A stretch of 64,000 nt of DNA from Topomyia yanbarensis (taxonomy: Eukaryota > Arthropoda > Insecta > Diptera > Culicidae). The translations under genes and the position numbers were made by a program. This document shows, piece after piece, positions 56,262 through 64,000 of this stretch. The notes under the pieces are model-generated. The model made no database searches and was not told where the DNA came from. It saw nothing but the letters and a program-made list of their open reading frames with translations. Position 1 is the stretch's first letter; each line of letters starts with the position of its first letter. The DNA lies in assembly GCF_030247195.1 (NCBI RefSeq), contig NC_080670.1, positions 164,186,080-164,250,079 of the forward strand, read 5' to 3'.

Positions 56262-57750
56262 TTATAAAAGAAATGTATAGAATTCGCTCAAACTTTCAAG
56301 ATTTTTTCCGAGGCCCGGAGGGCCGAGTCTTATATACCAATCGACTCAGCTCGACGATTTGGGACAATGTCTGTGTGTGTGTGTGTGTGTGTCTGTGTGT
56401 GTGTGTATGTAACGGACAAATTCTCATTCGTGTTTCTCAGCAATGGCTGAACCGATCTTATCCAAACCAATTTTAAATGAAAGAACTAAAAAACAGTATG
56501 AACGCTATTAATTTGTTTTTGATTCTGATGTTTAGTTTCCAAGATATGAATGTTTGAATGCGCAAAAATGGCGTTTTATGCAGTTTTTTAAAATTATCTG
56601 CCGAAACTGACAATGTAGATTAACAATTTATATGTTTTTGGACAGCTTTAACGAATACCTTTCGAACAAGCTATAGATTGTTGAAATCGGACTATTATCA
56701 AAAGAGATATTTAACATTAAATGCGGACGAAAGATTTTTATCATTTCCCATAGCCAGAAATATGACCAAAAACATGTAATCTATTATTAACGCCAAAACG
56801 GCTTATTTTAGGTCAATAGTATCTTCGGAGAATTTAATGGAGGCAATATGCCCTTTCTTTTGGTATTGTGCTTTTGCTGATTAATCCCCCTATGAGTGAG
56901 ATATTTTCACAAATTTTTTTGGAAGTGATTATATCGAAATGATGCCTTCAGCAAATTTGTAGCTCTTACTTTTGCGAATAACGTTACTGAAGACTTCAAA
57001 TATCTATTTTGAATACTTTAAAAGTTATGGCTTGTTGTTTGTTGATTACTCTTTGTCGCCTATTTATTGTTCAATATAGTAATAATCCATTGAAATAAGC
57101 CAAACATTATTTCGATAAAACGAATTTTGTATTTCATTTTACTATCTACAACCGCTAGAAATAATCACCGAACACTTCCAAGTTATCTGGAAGGAACTTG
57201 ATAACTTATCAGTACAAAAATGTTCATTTGTGCGAACTTTCTGACTGCAATTTTGCTAACTTATAACCATCGGATCGATCTGAAACATATCGGAAAATGA
57301 AAAGCGAAATAAATAACTCCAAGCAACGGCGTAGCCAAGAGAAGGTTTTGGGGTTTAACACCATACAACCGCCCCCCCCCACAACACCCAAAAAAAAATT
57401 GGATTGAAGTTGAAAATTTATTGATGCAGACTGATTTAATTCAATATTACAATAACAATTATCTGATCCGTAGATTGATAACCTGTTGTTGTAAACATCA
57501 TGAGGACTTTTGATAAATTGTCGTAATGGGGTCCTGATATGTAACTGTTCTATTGGTCTTGATTTCACAGTTGTCTAATTGCATCAATATCAAATTCCTG
57601 CCTGAAAACATTCCAATAGAAAATTCCAGAGTTCTGTAATCAATCATAATCCTCAGATTTATTTTCAAATTGATCTCGTTTTTGTAGAGATGTACTGTAA
57701 TAAGGGTCTTTATTTAATAGGAAGCGAAGTTAAAATTGATTTAATTCTAT
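56262..57750 (+). repeat. Dispersed repeat B with GGCCCGGAGGGCCGAG start and TG microsatellite
   Basis: GAGGCCCGGAGGGCCGAG (56309) and a TG run (56371-56408) mark a start of the GCCTTTCTCAT family. From about 56500 the body is the inverse of 26230-27470. The C-run at 57368-57378 matches the G-run at 26640. ORFs on the minus strand here are not conserved in the other copy. Confidence 0.7.
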
Positions 57751-57799
57751 GAAACATAGAACTGCTCAACGAAAAATGCATAAATTTCAACTATTGCTT

Positions 57800-58567
57800 A
57801 AAATGTTTTTGCCTTTCTCATTCACTCTAAAATTCGTCAATCTAATCCCGACCGGGAGGACCGAGTGTCATATTCTAATCGACTCAGTTCGTCGAGATCG
57901 GAAAATGTCTGTGTGTGTATGTATGTCTGTATGTATGTGTGTGTATGTGTGTATGTGGAAAAAATGTGACCTCTGTTAATCAGAGATGGCTGGATCGATT
58001 TGCACAAAGTTAGTCTCAAATGAAAGGTACAATCTTCCCATCGGCTGCTATTGATTTTTTTATTGATTGGACTTCCGGTTCCGGAGTTACGAGTTGAAGA
58101 GTGCAATCACACAACAAATTCCCATATAAACTGAAATGAAAAATTTTCAAAATCAAATTTGTATTTTTGATGCCAAATGACATTATAATGCATGAAACAT
58201 TGAGATTTGATGTAAACTCGAAAAAATAATGTTTGACAAAAATTGATTTTTTGGACTTTGGTACTTATTTGCTCTGTTACTATTTTCTGTAAAATTGGTA
58301 TTGTAAAAAAACGTAAGGGCGATACTTCAATGCTGATAGGTGGGACCGAAAAAGTAAACAATCGCCAAAGGGACTATATACTATATATACAATCATTTTG
58401 TCAATTTCAATAGCAAACACAAATTTTAATTTAATAATTTCAAATACTTCATGAAGTTTTGGGTTTCGATCACTGAATCATGCAATCTAGGATGTAAAAA
58501 ACACAATATTTCTAAATTGGAAATAAAACCAAGTCTGGAAATATGCATTGTTGATTTTCTTTGAATG
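57800..58567 (+). repeat. GCCTTTCTCAT repeat, left part, host of the Transib-like insertion
   Basis: GCCTTTCTCATTCACTC, CCGGGAGGACCGAGTGTCAT, a microsatellite (57908-57955) and TCCGGAGTTACGAGTTGAAG appear in family order. Sequence then runs to the GAATG just before the Transib-like element, and the right part (60838-61300) resumes after it. Confidence 0.65.
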
Positions 58568-59405
58568 CACTATGAGTCACAAGGGCGATTTTTCGGTACA
58601 AAAATCAATAACTCACAAACCGTTCATTTTAGAGAAATTATGTCTGAGAGAATATTTTTGGGGATTAAATTCGCTTTCTTTTAAAGTAAAATGTAGCTAG
58701 GGTGGTCCTCTCAAACATTCTTTTCGAAAAATTATTTTTCGAACAAAATGGTATAGCAAGGTACTTACTTCAGCAAAGTTGTAGAAAAATGTTTTTCAGT
58801 TAACATTTTCAAATGAATTAAAGTTATAGCACTATCGGTTTTTATGTTATGATTATTTCTATTCTTTAACTTAGGGTGTTTCTGAAAAAGTCAGTTTTTT
58901 AACTATAACTTTTTAAATAGTTAGTCTATCTTCATACTCTCTATGAAGCAATTTTAGTACTTTTCATTGCGCATATTTCTGCTGAAGAATGTGAATCGAT
59001 ATCATTTTTCGTTATCGAGTTACGATCATTTTTTTAAATAAAAATGATAGTTTTCAATGTCCTCTAACTCAGAAGGTTGCAAAAACTAGCAGCTAAATTT
59101 GTACTCTTTTGAAAGTGCATCAAAAATACTATAAAATATTCCAAAATCAAAGTCAGCATTTTTGCCCTTCGATGTCAAATATAAACAACAACACCACGAG
59201 TCGTGACAGTTTAATTGGTATCAATCTCATTCATGAATCGAATCGCAGTAGCCGACGACTGCTTTGATCAACGCGTGTAGTGCTTTGTATTATTAGTGCT
59301 GTTAAAATGCATAAAATAAAGTTGTTCGATTTCTGGAAAGTGGCCAAAGGTGAAAATAAAAATAAAATAAAAGTTGTGTTTGAGGAAATAATGAGATAAT
59401 TTGAT

Positions 59406-59627
59406 GTGGGACAAAATGAAAAAAATAAGTTCACTCAGAATGCAAAAGCTGTAACAATTAAAACATGTAAAAGGTTTGATCAATTTTGGAAAGACAGTAA
59501 TCGAATTGAGACGAAAGTGCTCGATAAAAATTCGAAATATTTTGAGAAGCCGTTAACAGTTCCTACAAAAGATTCAAACTACACTTCCTCCCAAACCAGC
59601 ATTCACAGAAATTCGTCGCTTACTTAG
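59406..59627 (+). pseudogene. Possible N-terminal Transib transposase remnant
   Basis: The frame includes TCKRFDQFWKDSNRIETKVL followed by KYFEKPLTVPT. The spacing of aromatic, Trp-x2-Ser and Pro residues is reminiscent of the N-terminal part of Transib transposases, but this is from general memory and is weak. Its position before the C-terminal piece fits a gene with its middle deleted. Confidence 0.35.
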
Positions 59628-59656
59628 AACAGAATGAAGGGTAATCCTTAATTCAT

Positions 59657-60019
59657 TTGCTTTTTAAGGCAAAATGCGCTACATTTTATATTATGTCAAC
59701 ACTTCCATTACCAACAAGTTTCATGAGCGAGCAAGGAGCTAAGGCTCGGAACGATCGACTGAGTCACGGTAGAAATTGTTCAAGAGTCGCGAACATGGAA
59801 GATGTTTTCTTTAGAGCAATGGACTCGTCTAATCCGGTTCTTGCAGTTAGAAGATCCCGATACAGTAAACGCACTGAAATAAGTTCAATATTAAATGAGT
59901 TAGCACTTTGAGAAAAGACACACGATTCAGATAACTATGACGACGACGATGCTGATGATGTTGATGATTGTGATTATAATAATTATGAGGATGACGATGA
60001 TAATAAAGTAGTTACGTAG
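59657..60019 (+). pseudogene. Transib/RAG1-like transposase C-terminal remnant
   Basis: The text reads LPTSFMSEQGAKARNDRLSH, then GRNCSRVANMEDVFFRAMDS SNP. This parallels the RAG1/Transib C-terminal region where the third catalytic residue (a Glu in an S-E-x-x-x-x-x-N-K/D context) precedes an R-x-x-S/K and M-E-D-V/L motif. The Glu of SEQ would be that residue. A TGA near 59909 interrupts the frame, after which an Asp-rich tail (SDNYDDDDADDVDD) continues to TAG at 60017-60019. The Asp residues of the catalytic triad are in the deleted middle. Confidence 0.6.
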
Positions 60020-60837
60020 AATAGTAAAATAAATATCTGTCTGAGCCTAACGTTTTCAATATTTGTGTACATATATTTGACAAGCTCAAAAAATCATTTA
60101 ACAACTCGACTTTTTGATCTAGTAAAGCAGGTTCTAAATGGCAATGACCAGACCCTTAAAAACAGCCGTATGCTGATGTCATTTAATCATAATGTTGATG
60201 TCAACATTTTTCGCTGAATGACAAAAAAGCAAAAGTTGATTTTGAGTTATTTTACAGTATTTTTGATGCACTTTCGAAAGAGTACAAATTTAGCTGCTAG
60301 TTTTTGCAACCTTCTGAGTTAGAGGTCATTGAAAACTATCATTTTTATTTAAAAAAATGATCGTAATTCGATAACGAAAAATGATATCGATTCACATTCT
60401 TCAGCAGAAATATGCGCATTGAAAAGTACTAAAATTGCTTCATAGAGAGTATGAAGATAGACTAACTATTTAAAAAGTTATAGTTAAAAAACTGACTTTT
60501 TCAGAAACACTAAAATGACACCCTAAGATAAAGAAGAAAAATAATTATAACATGAAAACCGATAATGCTATAATGCTATAACTTTGATGCATTTGAAAAT
60601 GTTACTTGAAAAACATTTTTCTACAACTTTGCTGAAGTAAGTACCTTGCTACACCATTTAGTTCTAAACATAATTTTTCGAAAATAATGTTTGAGAGGAC
60701 CACCATAGCTACATTTTGCTTTAAAAGTAAGAAAATTTAATTTCCAAAAATATTCTCTCAGATATAATTTCTCTAAAATGAACGGTTTGGAAGTTATTGA
60801 TTTTTGTACCGAAAAACCGCCCTTGTGACCCATAGTG

Positions 60838-61308
60838 GAATGGTGGGTTTTTTCAAGAAAAAGCGTTGATTTCTTAATTCTCAGTCGCGTTGGAAATTTG
60901 AGTAAAGTATAAACTTCAAATCGATTAAAAAAATCGATTTTTTTGGCTCAGTACAATATACATAACCCCTTTAGAAAAATCAGTTTTCCCACCACAATGC
61001 ATTGATTGAGGAATTTAGATATTTTATTAACAGAGCATTAGCAATTATTCGTTTGTATGTCTATTTTATGGGCCATTTTTTCGCCTTCCCATTGATTTGG
61101 TTTGAGATTTCTAGCACTGATGTTGTCCTATGCTGATTTGAGTGATTCTCTGAGTCCTGCCACTATCCCATGTAGTATGTGTTATCAAAAACATTGCGAA
61201 GCATCAAGTTCTAAATGTTCTCAAACGATATAATATCCGAAGAGAGTGATAAGAGTTATAAGAAATGTCTCATCACACTGTTAGGTGGATTAAAAGCGTT
61301 TTTTTTTA
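60838..61308 (+). repeat. Dispersed repeat A, right part of the interrupted repeat
   Basis: It is the inverse of 23848-24330 and ends GTTAGGTGGATTAAAAGCG, the usual right end of the GCCTTTCTCAT family. It directly follows the GAATG duplication of the Transib-like element. Confidence 0.75.
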
Positions 61309-61309
61309 A

Positions 61310-62405
61310 TTCGTTTATTTGGCACGGCTCAACGCGTTACCTTCACGGAGCCATGGGTCTTTTATATATTTACATGATGTAAACAATAAAAATAATAAGC
61401 AATTAATTTTGAGATCGATCCCGTACGCGCGGCTTGCCATTGCGCGCGAAGATCCGTTTTCGCGTCGGGGAAATATTTTCATCCACGTCAACTGTATCAT
61501 GGGGGTCATTCATATCTCTGTCTTCGTCGCACATTTCCGGGTCATCATCGGGGTGACTGCCTTGGTGTTCGCGATCAGGTGTTGTTCCTAACTTCTTTCC
61601 CTTTCAAGTCACGAGCGTGAACCCTCCGTCATTGCTAGTAGCTCCCTCATTGATGGTATTAGCTGTTGAGTTTGTGGTACTTGACGCGGCTTTCGCAGTT
61701 GTCACTATTGCTTGAACAGTAGCCACAAATTTGGCAACCGTTTGTGGCTCAGGGAAAGATATTGGAGACTGAGTGTTGGTACTTCTTTCTGTAGATGAGC
61801 TTTTCTTAGCGGTTTCTGGGCAGGGTTGTCCGTAATGTACCGTTTGTTCACAGAACTGGCACGTGTTAGTTTGTCCTTGGTATGTACATAGAGTCCGCTG
61901 TGTAATGGTATCACCCCCTCTGTTGTGTACTGCAGGGCAACGTAGGAAGGAATGGGTTGGTCTACCCGCATTCTCACCACAAAAACACCATTGGAAATAC
62001 CTGGAAAATAGTTCCTCCACGTATCCTCCGTAATGGATTCCACTTCTCCGAAATACGAAATGAATTTTTTAATAGCTACTTTGCAAGTACGTGGTGCCAA
62101 ATCATGTAATTTAACTTCCACGTTTCCGTTATCCATATACACAGGGGTCTTGATTTTGGCGGTGTCACAATCCAGCACGTGTTTTAAATTGTTTTGCGAA
62201 ACGAGTCTTTTCGCCTGGGCAAATTTGTTGAACGTTATCAGACCCGCGTGCCTGACGTGTTCCAACTGGATGAAGCTGACATCCGAAAACCGAAGCTGCA
62301 TTTTCACCTTCAGCAAATGTTCCACATCACCCATACTCGGTCTTATGCGGAAAGACCGAAAGTCAATGGCCACCGTGTTGGTCCGAATAATCACATTTTG
62401 TTAAT
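61310..62405 (-). mobile_element. Gag-only non-LTR retroposon (ORF1 plus 3' UTR, no polymerase)
   Basis: On the minus strand, ORF1 begins at 62394 and ends near 61604 with one frameshift at about 61990-62010. It carries a nucleic-acid-binding core (GVFVVRMRVDQPIPSYVALQ) and cysteine-rich stretches FQWCFCGENAGRPTHSFLRC and CQFCEQTVHYGQPC (CX2CX4HX4C), then a Ser/Thr-rich tail. About 290 bases of 3' UTR follow, ending GCCAAATAAACGAATT and an A-run at 61310. No endonuclease or RT sequence lies between ORF1 and the tail. It is either an internally deleted LINE or a HAL1-like gag-only unit. Confidence 0.75.
61604..62394 (-). pseudogene. Retrotransposon ORF1 (gag-like), one frameshift
   Basis: About 263 codons in two overlapping frames. 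The first frame starts MIIRTNTVAIDFRSF and contains FSDVSFIQLEHVRHAGLITF and the GVFVVRMRVD motif. The second takes over before SRYFQWCFCGENAG and holds the zinc knuckle. ORF1 proteins bind the element RNA. The frameshift would block the knuckle part. The knuckle is closely similar to that at 10155-10195. Confidence 0.75.
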
Positions 62406-62462
62406 GATACTCAGTCATCTCTATAGATCACCACACAAGAATAATAGTAACGGTTCCCTTTG

Positions 62463-64000
62463 TTCTTCAGACAATGCACACAAGAAAAAAGCAACTGGCT
62501 TTTCATTCAATGGCTACCGCTGTGACGGCAGGCCCTCAAAACCACAAGACATCAGGTGGTGGTGTGTTTACCTCCGTTCGTCATGATATAAAAACCATGA
62601 TCAACGATGACCGATGGACGAGCTCCGAGCAAGTGTGGATATCAGTGAAACTTGCCGATCGTAATCTATTCCTGTGTGTCATGTATTTTTCACCTGACAG
62701 AATTCGTGATTTCAGCCTGATCAATGTACATCTTTCCTCCGTTTCTTTCATCACCTCGATCGCCGCTCCGTCTGATGATATTGTTATACTGGGCGACTTC
62801 AACTTACCTGGCATGACGTGGTGCCAGGCAAGTAGTGAATTTCTACGAAAAATCTGTGCTTATCAACAATGCCAGTTGTATACTGGACAGCTGCAATAGC
62901 GCAACTCTTCGGCAAATCAATAATGTCAACAACGAAAATGACGTACATTGGATCTCTGCTAACGAAGTGCCCGGGATTACGCACCTTACTGCTGCACTGC
63001 TCCGACTCCTTTAGTTCAGCATGTGCGTCATTATCCTCCACTACATCTTGTACTCGCTGGTAACCTAGGAGTGAATTTTGAAGGCATCACAAGCTAAATC
63101 GTCTACGATATTGAAAACGCTGACTACGACAGCATCGTTAGCACACTGTTGGATATAAACTGGGATGAAAATCTTAATAATGACGACACTAACGAAGCAG
63201 CGATGGCGTTTTCTAACATCCCTAACTACCTAATCAACCGTCATAGCCAAAATTAACAATTAGTACCAATCAGCACCCTCCCTGCACAATAAACCGTCCC
63301 TAAACGATTAAGAACTGCCAAACTAGCTGCATTAAAAAACTTTTCAAAACATAAGACACTTGCATTACGAAACCACTACTTTCAACTCAACCACGAATAT
63401 AAACGGCAAAGCAGACACGTCTTTTTAGATACCAGCGAAACGTCGAGCATCAACTGAAATCATTAAACCCTTAAAGACATGAAACTCATTTTTCCTTGAT
63501 ACTCATTTTTTCTGGTTGGATACGATATATACCTCTTGTTAAGGCTTTATATCACAGAATTCGGTATGTTGCCAAATGGTAACAGTGTGCATTTAAGGGT
63601 TAATGGAGTTTTAGACACCGAAACTAAGGAAATTTGCCAACTGCTCTCCTACAAATTTTCTATCGTTTTTCCGACGAGTGCCTTTTACCACACCAAGTCG
63701 CAGTAGCCTTCAATCTCACTTCTTCTCTAGGACGAATCATCAACTCAATTTGCATCGACATTGCAGCAAATTCAAAGCTTAAAGCATCTAGTTTTCCGAG
63801 CCCAGATGGCGTTCCCTCATTTTTTGTGAAAAGTGCATCAGCGGGTTTCTTGAATCACCTTCGCGAGCCTTCGTGCTATTACTCACTACTGGAACATTCC
63901 CTTCCTGCTGGAAAGTCGCGCACATGTTTCCAATTCATAAAAAACGAAACAAATCGAATATTGATAATTATCGGGGTTGCAGTCGTGTTTAAGTTCTTAT
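62463..64000 (+). mobile_element. Jockey/CR1-like non-LTR element, endonuclease and RT start, runs off the window
   Basis: The endonuclease region reads TSGGGVFTSVRHDIKTM, VKLADRNLFLCVMYFSPD, APSDDIVILGDFNLPGMTWC (GDFN motif) and WISANEV-like text near 62955. A linker with NINWDENLN-type readings follows. From about 63590 come QLLSYKFSIVF, SPDGVPSFFVKSAS (RT motif 1) and HSLPAGKSR, up to the edge. Stops and frame changes are common. It lies head-to-head with the gag-only unit (61310-62405); whether the two were one element inverted relative to each other is unclear. Confidence 0.75.

Larger units (their letters stand above)
58568..60837. mobile_element. Transib-like transposon with about 600-base inverted repeats, internally deleted
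   Basis: The ends are CACTATGAGTCACAAGGGCG (left) and, inverted, CACTATGGGTCACAAGGGCG (right). GAATG flanks both sides (58563-58567 and 60838-60842). A terminal CACTATG heptamer and a 5-base duplication are the hallmarks of Transib elements, the transposon relatives of RAG1/RSS. Arms run about 58568-59165 and 60235-60837. Most Transibs have short terminal repeats, so these arms are unusual. The 1.07 kb centre carries transposase remnants in two frames (59406-60019). It cannot encode a full transposase of about 700 residues, so it is non-autonomous. Confidence 0.8.

Noticed and set aside
1..64000. CRISPR arrays, operons, phage or plasmid features
   Set aside because: Tandem repeats present are minisatellite or microsatellite; exon-intron structure and transposon types show a eukaryotic nuclear genome.

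Overview
The window looks like a piece of a large, transposon-rich mosquito (Culicidae, probably culicine) genome. The basis is the AT-rich background, very long introns, non-LTR retrotransposon remains of R1-like, Jockey/CR1-like and RTE/BovB-like type, a DD37E-type mariner, many MITEs, and a conserved insect gene whose exons can be read through the repeats. There is a 500-base assembly gap at 16501-17000. No prokaryotic operon, CRISPR array, rRNA or intact tRNA was seen. The species is inferred, not proven.

The one clear host gene is a PPPDE-family desumoylating isopeptidase (DeSI-1-like) on the minus strand. Four coding exons and part of a fifth were reconstructed at 52669-52588, 43366-43275, 29783-29674, 17747-17165 and 17103-17001. 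All junctions are GT/AG and in phase, the catalytic His and Cys are in place, and the introns are about 9.2, 13.5, 11.9 and 0.06 kb. The 3' end runs into the gap. Two further plus-strand host exon candidates lie near its 5' end: a terminal exon with stop and AATAAA at 52913-53166, and a likely first coding exon at 55690-55804.

Layout: 1-16500 is intergenic (downstream of DeSI-1) and holds RTE-like debris, a mariner remnant, at least ten small inverted-repeat elements and a Jockey-like RT fragment interrupted by a MITE. 17000-29673 (intron 3) holds a 1.2 kb TA-flanked element and a 6.9 kb TTAA-flanked piggyBac-like composite carrying a retroposed insert and a hAT-like MITE. 29784-43274 (intron 2) holds a decayed R1-like element broken by a microsatellite-bearing repeat, a 1.6 kb 12-bp minisatellite, a near-complete but dead DD37E mariner, and a Jockey-like 3' end. 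43367-52587 (intron 1) holds RTE-like and R1-like remains. 53-64 kb, upstream of DeSI-1, holds a Transib-like element with very long inverted repeats, a gag-only retroposon, and a Jockey/CR1-like element running off the window.

The most interesting non-host item is the 2.27 kb element at 58568-60837. Its termini are CACTATG/CATAGTG, it has a 5-bp GAATG duplication and about 600-bp inverted arms, and it carries a fragment resembling the C-terminal catalytic part of Transib/RAG1-type transposases. Next is a MITE family with 7-bp target duplications, one copy of which cleanly interrupts a readable RT frame. None of the transposable elements looks intact enough to be autonomous.
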